Shown: positions 8,403 to 16,425, counted from the stretch's first letter. The stretch: DNA of 27,276 nucleotides from an uncultured Flammeovirgaceae bacterium (GCA_946886805.1 CAMPJM010000005.1:1-27276), one strand, 5' to 3'. Translations and numbers: made by a program. Notes: generated by a model from the letters alone, not told the origin.

Positions 8403-9557
8403 ATGAAGGCTATCGGATTTATCCCTCTTAGAAGAAATTCAAAAGGAATAAAAGGAAAGAATAAACGGAAAATGTTAGGACGACCATTATTTTGTTGGGT
8501 CCTGCTAGAGGCAGTCCTTTCCGAGTTAGATGAAGTTTTTATCTTCACCGATGATGATGCAATAAAAGAATTTATTAATAACCAGTATTCTTGGACGTCC
8601 AAAATAAAAGTATTAGACAGGAAAATTCGTAATGCTTCAGACCAAGCTTCAACTGAAGCTGCTATTTCAGAATTCTGTGAAAAGGTTTCCTACGATTTTA
8701 ATATTTTCTGCCTTCTACAAGCTACCTCCCCTCTTGTTAAGCGCGAGGAGATAAATAATGCCCTACGAAAAGTAAAAATGGATAAAGATTCAGTACTCAG
8801 CGTAGTAAGAAGTCACAGGTTTACCTGGAGTGAAAAAGGTATACCGTTAAACTACGACTACAGAAAGCGTCCGAGACGTCAGGATTTCAACGGGCATTTG
8901 GTTGAAAATGGTGCGATTTATTGCACCACCAAGGATGCATTGCAGAGTAGTGGAAACAGGATCAGTGGAGAAATTGGAGTATTAGAAATGCCTGAACAGT
9001 CTTATTATGAAGTTGATTCCTTGGCTGATTGGACCATTATCGAGGAATTGTTGCTGACTGAACTTCAGAGGGAAAGAATTCCCGGAAGGATTACGCATCT
9101 TTTCTTAGATGTCGATGGTGTCTTTACAGATGGGAAAGTATTTTATTCTGAAAGTGGGGAATTAGCTAAAGTATTTGACATGAGGGATGGGATGGGACTT
9201 GAGATTCTTCGGGAGGACGAAATCGAGGTTTCGGTAATAACATCTGAAAATTCCGCTTTAGTTGCGGAAAGAATGAAGAAATTGAAAATAGACACAATTC
9301 ATTTAGGGGTGAAGGATAAATTCGCCCTGTTGCAACACCTTTCTCAAAGCCAGAATTTCGATTTGAATAATGCTGCTTTCCTGGGAGATGATGTCAATGA
9401 TATAGCCTGTATGGCTAAAGTGGGCTGGTCCTTTTGTCCGGCAGATGGTATGGAAGAAGCAAAAAAAATAGCAGACATAAATTTGACAGCCAAAGCAGGT
9501 TCAGGAGCTATTCGAGAAGCCTGTCGCTTTATAACCAAATATAATAAACGATTTTGA
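8403..9557 (+). CDS. neuA: CMP-nonulosonate synthetase fused to KdsC-type HAD phosphatase
   Basis: Bifunctional protein. The N-terminal ~225 residues are a CMP-sialic acid synthetase: IPLRRNSKGIKGKN nucleotide loop, LLQATSPLVKREEI, ENGAIYCTTKDAL and EVDSLADW. It should activate a nonulosonic acid with CTP. The C-terminal ~150 residues are a KdsC-like HAD phosphatase with all catalytic motifs intact: FLDVDGVFTDG (nucleophile D236 and D238), VITSENS, VKDK and LGDDVNDIACM. This order resembles animal CMAS. The phosphatase suggests the sugar is made as a 9-phosphate, dephosphorylated and then activated. ATG 8403 is preferred; a TTG at 8385 is in frame, and neither has a good ribosome-binding site. 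It overlaps the synthase gene by TTGA. The exact nonulosonate (Neu5Ac, KDN or other) is not determinable. Confidence 0.9.
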   Translation: MKAIGFIPLRRNSKGIKGKNKRKMLGRPLFCWVLLEAVLSELDEVFIFTDDDAIKEFINNQYSWTSKIKVLDRKIRNASDQASTEAAISEFCEKVSYDFNIFCLLQATSPLVKREEINNALRKVKMDKDSVLSVVRSHRFTWSEKGIPLNYDYRKRPRRQDFNGHLVENGAIYCTTKDALQSSGNRISGEIGVLEMPEQSYYEVDSLADWTIIEELLLTELQRERIPGRITHLFLDVDGVFTDGKVFYSESGELAKVFDMRDGMGLEILREDEIEVSVITSENSALVAERMKKLKIDTIHLGVKDKFALLQHLSQSQNFDLNNAAFLGDDVNDIACMAKVGWSFCPADGMEEAKKIADINLTAKAGSGAIREACRFITKYNKRF

Positions 9558-10432
9558 AGAATTATACTCCTCCTTTTGTTATTGCGGAAGTCGGTTGTAA
9601 CCATAAAGGTGATTTGGAGATCGCTAAGGAAATGATAAAGGTTGCTAAGACTTTTTGTGGAGTTGATGCTGTTAAATTTCAAAAGCGAAATATCAGGGAA
9701 CTGTTGACTGAAGAACAGTATGTTGCTCCCCATCCAAACCCAGTCCACTCCTATGGAAATACATATGGTGAACATCGGGAGTTTCTGGAATTCAGCTTAC
9801 AACAACATTATGAAATTAAAGAGTTTTGTCAAAAAATAGGGATAATATATTCCTCTTCGGTTTGGGATTTAACTTCCGCAAAAGAATTAACTGCTTTAAA
9901 CCCAACCTTCATCAAAGTTCCTTCTGCTTGCAACAACAACATGGAAATGTTAAAATGGTTATGTAGAAACTTTGCAGGAGAAATCCATATTTCTACAGGT
10001 ATGACTACTTCTGAAGAAACTTCCTCTATAGTAGAGCTTTTCATTCAGGAAGGAAGAAATAAGGATCTTGTCTTATATAATTGCGTTTCTGGATATCCAG
10101 TGCCCTTTACAGACGTCTGCCTTTTGGAAATAACGAAATTGAAGCGCAGATATGGAAATATTGTAAAGCAAATTGGATTTTCAGGTCATCATCTAGGAAT
10201 AGCGGTAGATGTGGCGGCTTATACTCTTGGGGCTCCAGTAATTGAAAGGCATTTTACCCTTGATCGTACCTGGAGAGGCACGGATCACGCTGCTTCCCTT
10301 GAACCTGTTGGATTACGTAAACTTAATCGAGATTTAAGTGCGGTATTCAACGCCCTGAATTTTAAGCAGGATGAGATTCTTAGTATTGAAATTGAGCAAA
10401 GGAATAAGTTAAAGTTTAGACCTCGGCAATGA
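9554..10432 (+). CDS. neuB: NeuB-family nonulosonate (possibly 9-phosphate) synthase lacking SAF domain
   Basis: Condenses phosphoenolpyruvate with a mannose-type sugar to make a nine-carbon keto acid. TIM-barrel motifs are present: FVIAEVGCNHKGD, AVKFQKRN, TYGEHREFLEFS, KVPSACNNN, HISTGMTTSEE, FSGHHLG and ERHFTLDRTWRGTDHAASLEP-like residues. The two histidines that would ligate the metal (in FSGHH and ERHF) are kept. The YGEHREFLEFS and TLDRTWRGTDHAASLE stretches resemble, from memory, animal NANS, a 9-phosphate synthase. The protein stops at 292 residues, just after the barrel, so the C-terminal SAF (antifreeze-like) domain of usual NeuB (~340-360 residues) is absent. The TTG start overlaps the upstream stop; the first motif begins at residue 8. 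Phosphorylated substrate use is inference. Confidence 0.88.
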   Translation: MKNYTPPFVIAEVGCNHKGDLEIAKEMIKVAKTFCGVDAVKFQKRNIRELLTEEQYVAPHPNPVHSYGNTYGEHREFLEFSLQQHYEIKEFCQKIGIIYSSSVWDLTSAKELTALNPTFIKVPSACNNNMEMLKWLCRNFAGEIHISTGMTTSEETSSIVELFIQEGRNKDLVLYNCVSGYPVPFTDVCLLEITKLKRRYGNIVKQIGFSGHHLGIAVDVAAYTLGAPVIERHFTLDRTWRGTDHAASLEPVGLRKLNRDLSAVFNALNFKQDEILSIEIEQRNKLKFRPRQ

Positions 10433-10466
10433 CATTTCCTATTGTACCACATGTTTTTGATCTTTT

Positions 10467-11618
10467 ATGAAAATTTTAATGGTCTCTATCTTCGCACCAC
10501 ATTTTTTCAATTGGGCCGAGCAGTTAAGAGATTCCTGCCATGAAGTCTACTGGTTAGATGTTCTTGATTCAAATACCAAAGTTGAGCGAATTGATTTTGC
10601 AAACCAGATTGTTGGGTGGCGTTATAAATGCAAGTACCCCGGAAGATACTATCTGAAGAAAGAAATACCTTTCTTAAACCGTCTTGTCAACATTTTTAAT
10701 GAACGTGATTTTCAGACCTTTTTTGATAAACAACTTCGGGAAATAAACCCTGATGTTGTCCATTCATTTGTAATGTATTTGACTTCAGCTCCTATACGAG
10801 AAGTGATGAAGCGACATGATAATATAAAATGGGTTTACTCTTCCTGGGGTAGCGATCTTTTCTTTTATAGGAATAGAAAAAGAGAGTTAGAGGAAATTGA
10901 AAAAACTCTTCCACATGTGAACTACATGTTTGCCGACTGTTTGCGCGATTATAGAATAGCGGTGGAAAATGGATTTTCAGGTAATTTTCTTGGTGTGTTT
11001 CCTGGTGGTGGCGGTTATGACTTAGCAGTAACTGATTCCCTGATGGTTCCTAAAAATAAAAGGAAGAGAATATTGGTGAAAGGTTACCAAGGCCTGCACG
11101 GAAGATCTATTCAGGTTCTTCAGGCCTTGTGGAAAATAAAAGAAAAAATTGAAGAAAGAGACCAACAAATTGTTGTTTTTGGTGCAGATGAAGAGGTTCG
11201 TAAATATGTTGCAAATTCACCTCTTAGAAGTTGGAAGGCACTCCGGATAATTGGGCAGGTTCCTCACTCATCAGTGATGCAGTTGATGGGCGGAGCCTTT
11301 CTTTATGTAGGCAACAGCCTGTCTGATGGAATCCCTAATACCTTATTAGAAGCAATTATAATGGGAGCGTTTCCAGTACAGTCAAACCCGGGAGGTGCTA
11401 CCGCCGAGGTAGTAACTCATAGAAAAAACGGAATGTTGATAAAGGATCCGGAGAATACTGAGGCCTTAGCAGAGCTGTTAGAGGAGTCGATCACCGATTC
11501 GGCATTAAGAAGCAAAGCAATAAAGTGGAATTTGGACAATATCAAACCTCGACTTGAAAGAGGGCGGGTTAGAGAGGAAGTCTTGAAAGCCTATCAACTT
11601 GTCGCGAACGATCTGTAA
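10467..11618 (+). CDS. Glycosyltransferase family 4
   Basis: A 383-residue GT-B enzyme. The N-terminal domain opens with MKILMVSIFAPHFFNWAEQL and includes INPDVVHSFVMYLTSAP and VYSSWGSDLFFYRNR. The donor domain has VKGYQGLHGRSIQVLQAL and a clear nucleotide-sugar motif, D287-GIPNTLLE295 followed by AIIMGAFPVQSNPGGATAEV. It lies inside the nonulosonate module, between the SAF-less synthase and a GT2. Its last base is shared with the next ATG (TAATG), so translation is coupled. A 13-codon ORF bridges the 34-base gap upstream with ATGA overlaps at both ends. Substrates unknown. Confidence 0.9.
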   Translation: MKILMVSIFAPHFFNWAEQLRDSCHEVYWLDVLDSNTKVERIDFANQIVGWRYKCKYPGRYYLKKEIPFLNRLVNIFNERDFQTFFDKQLREINPDVVHSFVMYLTSAPIREVMKRHDNIKWVYSSWGSDLFFYRNRKRELEEIEKTLPHVNYMFADCLRDYRIAVENGFSGNFLGVFPGGGGYDLAVTDSLMVPKNKRKRILVKGYQGLHGRSIQVLQALWKIKEKIEERDQQIVVFGADEEVRKYVANSPLRSWKALRIIGQVPHSSVMQLMGGAFLYVGNSLSDGIPNTLLEAIIMGAFPVQSNPGGATAEVVTHRKNGMLIKDPENTEALAELLEESITDSALRSKAIKWNLDNIKPRLERGRVREEVLKAYQLVANDL

Positions 11619-12706
11619 TGAAAACAATTTTTTCAATAATCTATGCCCATAGAAATCGGGATTTGTGCAGAATTAAAGCGTCTTTAAGTTCACTGAGAAA
11701 ACAACGACTGCAGAATTTTGAGGTGATTTTTGTTGATTACGGTAGTAGAGAGATTTTAGTGAATCAACTTCAGGAATTTTTAAACAGTATACCTTTTGTG
11801 ACATTTCATCCTTTACCTGTACAACAACTGCTATGGAATAAAAGCAAAGCACTGAATTACGGAATTAAAGAAGCAAATGGAGAATATATATTTATTGCAG
11901 ATGTAGATCTTATTTTTCATCCTGAAACCACTAAGATGTGGGTGGGCCTTGTGAATCCCTACAAATTCTATTTATTTACGTTAGGTTATCTGAACCAAAG
12001 AGTGACGGATAATCTTTCCGGAATTAATTCCTTTGAAAGTTTAAATGCTGAACGTTTCGGTGGTGTAAACGGGATGATACTTACTTCGAAAGATAATTTA
12101 TTGAAAGTCAATGGTCTGGATGAGTTTTTCCATTTTTATGGAGCTGAAGATGAAGACCTTTTTGCTCGACTGGAGAACGCAGGATTCAATAGAGAACTAA
12201 ATGAAGTAAAATTTTATTATCATCAATGGCATCGGAGCTTCTCTAATTCTGAGGATAGACTATTAAGTCTTAACCCTCGGCTCAAGAATATTATGCGGAT
12301 TAACCAGCAACATTTTCAGAGAAATCGGGATTTAAAAGTGACCCGACCAATTAGACAGGGAGAGATGGGAAGTTTTGTAAGTGAAGAAAGAGCGGTACGT
12401 TTGGAATCCCCCACCTTAAGATACAGAATCCCTAATATTTACTCTCAGGTTGAACATTTCCTGAGGGAAGAAATTTCTGGTTTAAAGGACGAGGTGATTC
12501 AAGTTACTTTTTATGAGGATTCGTATTATAATTCTTTTAAACACCGTGCAAAAAAAACGTTGGGTATTCAAACTCAACCCTACATCTCTTTGAAAAAAAT
12601 TAATGATTTAGTTTTGAAGGAGATCCTGTATAATTTTAGAGATTGCAATTATTCTTATTATATCTGTAGGGAATCCAATACGATAGAATTTATTCTTGAA
12701 ATATGA
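11618..12706 (+). CDS. GT2 glycosyltransferase with galactosyltransferase-type C-terminal region
   Basis: The GT-A domain starts with IFSIIYAHRNRD and carries FIADVDLIFHP, where D95 and D97 form the DxD metal site. Residues about 147-190 (GGVNGMILTSKDNLLKVNGL, then FYGAEDEDLFARL) match the pattern of the Glyco_transf_7C region of beta-1,4-galactosyl/GalNAc transferases and chondroitin-polymerase-type GT2 domains. A further ~130 residues at the C-terminus (after HQWHRSFSN) are not recognised and may be an acceptor-binding extension. The protein is 362 residues. The stop TGA overlaps an ATG of a 26-codon ORF leading to the methyltransferase. A hexosamine or galactose donor is possible from family resemblance, but is not shown. 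Confidence 0.85.
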   Translation: MKTIFSIIYAHRNRDLCRIKASLSSLRKQRLQNFEVIFVDYGSREILVNQLQEFLNSIPFVTFHPLPVQQLLWNKSKALNYGIKEANGEYIFIADVDLIFHPETTKMWVGLVNPYKFYLFTLGYLNQRVTDNLSGINSFESLNAERFGGVNGMILTSKDNLLKVNGLDEFFHFYGAEDEDLFARLENAGFNRELNEVKFYYHQWHRSFSNSEDRLLSLNPRLKNIMRINQQHFQRNRDLKVTRPIRQGEMGSFVSEERAVRLESPTLRYRIPNIYSQVEHFLREEISGLKDEVIQVTFYEDSYYNSFKHRAKKTLGIQTQPYISLKKINDLVLKEILYNFRDCNYSYYICRESNTIEFILEI

Positions 12707-12772
12707 TGGCCCCGTCTGTTCTAAAAATAATAAAGAAGAATTTATCCGAAACACTATTAGTAGAGCCCTCTG

Positions 12773-13648
12773 ATGTCCCTTAAACTTTATTTTAAAGAAA
12801 AACTATTTAGGATTTTAAATCATCTTCCGGAAAGACAGGGGTTTTACTTCTACCATAAAATACAGGAGGCCCTCACCGGTGAAAATATGTTGTTACGTGT
12901 AAGGAGCAATCACGCCAGTTATGAAACCCTGGAGGGAACACTACAGGAATGTGAATTTTCTTTACAAGGTAAAAAAATTATGGAGATTGGTTCAGGTTGG
13001 GCGCCCGTGATGCCATACTTGATGATTTATTTCGGAAAGGCAAAATCTGTTACCACTTTCGATATTAACCAACATTTCAGCAAGAAAAACATAAATCGCC
13101 TGAACCAAATATTTGAATCATATTTTGAAATCCAACCTAATTCCGAAAAAAATAAGCCCTACGCCATACCCAAAACGGTCGAATACTTTCCAAAAACCAA
13201 CATAATTAATGCTGAACTACCGGAAGTGGATTTAGTATTTTCTCGTTTTGTATTAGAACATGTAACTCCTAAGGACATCAAAGCAATGCACCAGAAGTTT
13301 AAGAAGGATTTAAAACCTGGAACTAAAATAGTTCATTTTATTTCGCCAGGTGACCATAGAGCGTATTTAGATAATAATCTAAGTCTGCAGGAATTTCTTA
13401 AATACAGTGATAATGAATGGCAAAAGAAGCAAACGAAGTTTGACTATCATAATCGTCTGCGGCTTCCCGAATATTTGAGTATTTTTAGGGAATCCCAATT
13501 GGAAGTGATGGACCTGAAATTTGACTGTCCTAAGCCAGATTCGGAGACATTTCAGAAGTTCAAGGCGGTGCCCCTGCACAATGATTTTATTAACTTCACT
13601 GATGAAGAATTAACGGCAGGATCTATCAATGTAGTACTCCAAACTTGA
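12773..13648 (+). CDS. SAM-dependent class I methyltransferase
   Basis: Rossmann-fold methyltransferase of 291 residues. Motif I is KKIMEIGSGWAPVMPYL (residues about 67-83), the acidic strand-2 residue is in TTFDINQHF, and the later LPEVDLVFSRFVLEHVTPKD resembles motif III of Methyltransf_11/23-type enzymes. The N-terminal ~60 residues form a family-specific extension. It probably O- or N-methylates a sugar of the repeat or a nucleotide-sugar precursor; position between GT genes and a NeuB-type synthase supports a glycan substrate, by inference only. ATG 12773 has no obvious ribosome-binding site. The 82 bases after it hold no clear gene, though the frame leading into the next gene is open from 13659 without a usual start codon. 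Confidence 0.85.
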   Translation: MSLKLYFKEKLFRILNHLPERQGFYFYHKIQEALTGENMLLRVRSNHASYETLEGTLQECEFSLQGKKIMEIGSGWAPVMPYLMIYFGKAKSVTTFDINQHFSKKNINRLNQIFESYFEIQPNSEKNKPYAIPKTVEYFPKTNIINAELPEVDLVFSRFVLEHVTPKDIKAMHQKFKKDLKPGTKIVHFISPGDHRAYLDNNLSLQEFLKYSDNEWQKKQTKFDYHNRLRLPEYLSIFRESQLEVMDLKFDCPKPDSETFQKFKAVPLHNDFINFTDEELTAGSINVVLQT

Positions 13649-13730
13649 ATAGAGATGAATCCACAATAGGAAAATCCGCAGTTCAATAAAAGTTGATTCA
13701 AAGCGTAATGATTGGTGGAAAAACGAAAAT

Positions 13731-14726
13731 ATGTTTTTGATTGCAGAGATCGGTCAGGCTCATGAAGGTAGTTTAGGATTGGCTTTATCTTACATTAAGG
13801 CCATTGCTGAAACGGGGGTGGATGCCGTAAAGTTCCAAGTGCACATTGCTGAAGCCGAGAGCAGTGTTTTTGAACCGTTTCGGATCAAGTTTAGCCAGCA
13901 AGACAGCACTAGATTTGACTATTGGAGGCGTATGGAATTTTCTTTAGACCAATGGAGAATTCTAAAAAGTCATTGTGATGAAAATGGGGTTGAATTTTTG
14001 GCCTCTCCTTTCAGCAATGCCGCGGTCGACCTATTGGAAGAGGTGGGAGTCAAAAGGTATAAGGTTGGTTCGGGAGAGGTTAGTAATTTTCTTCTTCTGG
14101 AAAAGATTGCTCAAACTGGGAAACCTGTGATTCTTTCTTCAGGTTTGAGTTCCTACAAAGATCTTGACCGTGTGGTTGAATTCCTGAGAAGGAGAAACGT
14201 GGACTTTTCGATTTTGCAGTGTACCTCAGCATACCCGACTACGCCCTCGAATTATGGGCTCAACGTCATGAAAGAACTGAAGGAGCGGTATTGCATTAAG
14301 GTTGGATATTCGGACCATTCAGCAAGAACCGAAGTTTGTGTTGCCGCCACAGCGTTGGGAGCAGAAATACTTGAATTTCACACGATCTTCGACAGAAGGA
14401 GTTTTGGTCCTGATGCTTCCTCTTCCTTGGAGATTGACGAGATTAAACAAATGGTTCAGGCAGTGAAGAATATTAAAGAAGCCTTGAATCATCCAGTAAA
14501 CAAAAAAGACAACTCATCCGTTCATAATTTGAAGGAAATATTTGAGAAATCTTTGGGAGTGAACAAGAATCTTCCTGCCGGGCATGTACTGACTTTCGAT
14601 GATCTAGAAGCCAAGAAACCAAAGAACCGTGGAATTGATGCCGGTTCTTTTGAAAATATTCTTGGGAGGAAATTAAATACAAACCTACAGAAGTGGGACT
14701 TCCTGAAAGAGGAGCATTTAGAATGA
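13731..14726 (+). CDS. neuB: NeuB-family nonulosonate synthase with SAF domain
   Basis: Second synthase of the module, full-length at 331 residues. The barrel shows FLIAEIGQAHEGSLG, VDAVKFQVHIAEAES, MEFSLDQW, YKVGSGEVSN, VILSSGLSSY, LQCTSAYPTTPSNYGL and VGYSDHSARTE. The C-terminal ~65 residues (FEKSLGVNKNLPAGHVLTFD, then LEAKKPKNRGIDA and ILGRKL) are the SAF domain. Both metal-ligand histidines are present (GYSDHS and EFHTIF), but the usual EKHFTLD stretch reads EFHTIFDRRSFGPDASSS, a variant subgroup that may use a different sugar. It is clearly diverged from the synthase at 9554. ATG 13731 is chosen because the first motif begins at residue 2. Product could be Neu5Ac-like or a modified nonulosonate; no legionaminate or pseudaminate precursor genes are visible. 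Confidence 0.9.
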   Translation: MFLIAEIGQAHEGSLGLALSYIKAIAETGVDAVKFQVHIAEAESSVFEPFRIKFSQQDSTRFDYWRRMEFSLDQWRILKSHCDENGVEFLASPFSNAAVDLLEEVGVKRYKVGSGEVSNFLLLEKIAQTGKPVILSSGLSSYKDLDRVVEFLRRRNVDFSILQCTSAYPTTPSNYGLNVMKELKERYCIKVGYSDHSARTEVCVAATALGAEILEFHTIFDRRSFGPDASSSLEIDEIKQMVQAVKNIKEALNHPVNKKDNSSVHNLKEIFEKSLGVNKNLPAGHVLTFDDLEAKKPKNRGIDAGSFENILGRKLNTNLQKWDFLKEEHLE

Positions 14727-14848
14727 GTAAATTTGTTCTCCAGGATTCCATTAGAAAAAGGTACTCCATCCTAAGGAGACATTTCAATGACCATTCTCTC
14801 ATATTTCTAATGAGATTTTTAAGAAATGCAGGAATATTAGATTTATGA
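14723..14848 (+). CDS. Possible 41-residue small protein bridging two cistrons
   Basis: An ORF starting at ATG 14723 overlaps the stop of the NeuB-type gene (ATGA), and its TGA stop (14846-14848) overlaps the ATG of the next glycosyltransferase (ATGA). The product starts MSKFVLQDSIRKRYSILRRH and ends in a hydrophobic, basic stretch; it is strongly positive and resembles nothing I know. The double overlap matches the coupling pattern of this operon, and 41 sense codons without a stop are somewhat unusual at this AT content. It could equally be a decayed gene fragment or a chance ORF. Confidence 0.35.
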   Translation: MSKFVLQDSIRKRYSILRRHFNDHSLIFLMRFLRNAGILDL

Positions 14849-16425
14849 TCTTTCTGGTTCACGAAAAAGCGCATAAGGTGGTTAATGTCTGGAGAGATGC
14901 TGATAAATTATTTTTATCCGGTGACCTTTGTAGTATCTTTTGGAAACTAGCTGTTGATTATCCTGAAGATTTGCTTATTTGGGTAGAAAAAGATTTTCTC
15001 CCTTTCTTGCGAAAAGATAGATTAGAGGAGATTTTTGATCATGAATTAAAAATGTCGTCATATGCGATAAGATCAAAATTTTTGTCTGGAAAAATTGGAT
15101 ATGTAGATCAATTACCATTTATAAATATAAAAGCCAATGTAAAATTTCCTACCTGGAGAATGAGTAGTGACGTAGGAGGTATCCACTGCAAGAATCTCTT
15201 AAACTTCCGAGGCCAGTTCAGAAATATTGCAAATTTTGATTATCTTCTTAACTCCATTGCAAAAGTAGGTCAATCCAGTGGTCTGTTTTGCTACTCTGAA
15301 CCACAGCTCGTTAGTGCTGTGAGAGAAAAGCCACTTCGTACAACAGCAGGTAATAAACAACTTTTTTCTTTTGTATATCAAAACTATCGTAGTGTTTGGA
15401 TTTTTGTTCTTTTTTATTGCTGTGTAAAATATGAAAGAAGCTTTCCTTTAGTGGCACTTCTACAGCTCCTTAAAAAGCGAAAGTTTGATAGTGTAAAAAT
15501 TCCCGAACCAGAAACATCTTCAACCAGAGATTTTCAGGCTGATCAGATTGAACCTTCTGTTGATGTCATTATACCGACGTTGGGACGTGCGGAATATGTA
15601 AGACAGGTGGTGGAAGATTTCCGGAACCAATCTCTTCTTCCTAAAACAATTATTCTGGTGGAACAACAGCCTATAGAAGGATCAATGTCAGAGTTACAGG
15701 ACCTATTGAACAAAAAATGGCCCTTTCAAATTTTACACATCTTAACTCGGAAAACTGGTGCATGCAGGGCGAGAAATTTAGCATTGGAAAAAGTCAAATC
15801 GCAATGGGTTTTCTTTGCGGATGATGATATTCGTCTCAAAGAGGACGTTCTTTCTGAAGCTTTGAGGCAGGCGAAGGGACTTAAAGCGAGCTGCATAAAT
15901 TTAAACTGCAAACAACCTGGTGAAGTCACGGTCTTTCCTAAGATTAAACAGTGGGGCAGTTTTGGATCGGGAACTAGTATCGTTGAAAGTATTTTTATTA
16001 GAAATCTCCGTTTTTCAGAAGTTTTTGAACATGGGTATGGAGAGGATTTGGACTTCGGTATGAAACTGCGTGAAATGGGTTGTGACATTATTTACCACCC
16101 CAAATTGGAAATCGAACATTTGAAAGCTCCTACTGGAGGATTTAGAAAAAATAAAGTTCTACCATGGGAAAAGGGTGAAACAATACCCAAGCCTTCACCA
16201 ACTGTTATGATCCTGGCAAAAAAATATTTCACTGATAGGCAGATCAAGGGTTTTAAAATTTCCCTTTTTTTAAAGTTCTTTAGAAATCAAAGAATCAGGA
16301 ATCCATTTGTATATTTTAGAATGATGCAAAAGAATTGGAAATGCAGTGAAGAATGGGCGGAAAGACTGGAAAAGAAAATGGTGGTCGACGAAATAGATGC
16401 GGAAGGAGGTATGGAGCATTTATGA
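14845..16425 (+). CDS. Two-domain glycosyltransferase, unknown N-terminus plus GT2
   Basis: A 526-residue protein. Residues about 1-220 have no recognised motif: they begin MIFLVHEKAHKVVNVW, contain FPTWRMSSDVGGIHCKNLLN and end in a hydrophobic YRSVWIFVLFYCCVKYERSF stretch that could touch the membrane. Residues about 236-440 are a GT2 GT-A domain: VDVIIPTLGRAEYVRQVVED, TRKTGACRARNLALE, the metal site F-F-A-D326-D-D328, GSFGSGTSIVE and HGYGEDLDFGMKLREMGCD. It is flanked by ATGA overlaps on both sides, including the short ORF upstream. AGGAGG at 16404-16409 within its end serves the next gene. The GT2 domain is confident; the role of the N-terminal region is unknown. Confidence 0.85.
   Translation: MIFLVHEKAHKVVNVWRDADKLFLSGDLCSIFWKLAVDYPEDLLIWVEKDFLPFLRKDRLEEIFDHELKMSSYAIRSKFLSGKIGYVDQLPFINIKANVKFPTWRMSSDVGGIHCKNLLNFRGQFRNIANFDYLLNSIAKVGQSSGLFCYSEPQLVSAVREKPLRTTAGNKQLFSFVYQNYRSVWIFVLFYCCVKYERSFPLVALLQLLKKRKFDSVKIPEPETSSTRDFQADQIEPSVDVIIPTLGRAEYVRQVVEDFRNQSLLPKTIILVEQQPIEGSMSELQDLLNKKWPFQILHILTRKTGACRARNLALEKVKSQWVFFADDDIRLKEDVLSEALRQAKGLKASCINLNCKQPGEVTVFPKIKQWGSFGSGTSIVESIFIRNLRFSEVFEHGYGEDLDFGMKLREMGCDIIYHPKLEIEHLKAPTGGFRKNKVLPWEKGETIPKPSPTVMILAKKYFTDRQIKGFKISLFLKFFRNQRIRNPFVYFRMMQKNWKCSEEWAERLEKKMVVDEIDAEGGMEHL

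Noticed and set aside
9344..9775. 143-codon minus-strand ORF across the neuA/neuB junction
   Set aside because: It runs antisense to two well-supported genes and shows no recognisable motif or start signal.
14473..14874. 133-codon minus-strand ORF over the end of the second NeuB gene
   Set aside because: Overlaps the SAF domain coding and the bridging gap; composition looks like shadow coding and no promoter or ribosome-binding site is visible.
16353..16421. Longer N-terminus for the asparagine-synthase-like gene
   Set aside because: The added residues lie wholly inside the upstream GT gene, are Arg/Gly-rich without family resemblance, and a better start (ATG 16422 with AGGAGG and ATGA overlap) exists.
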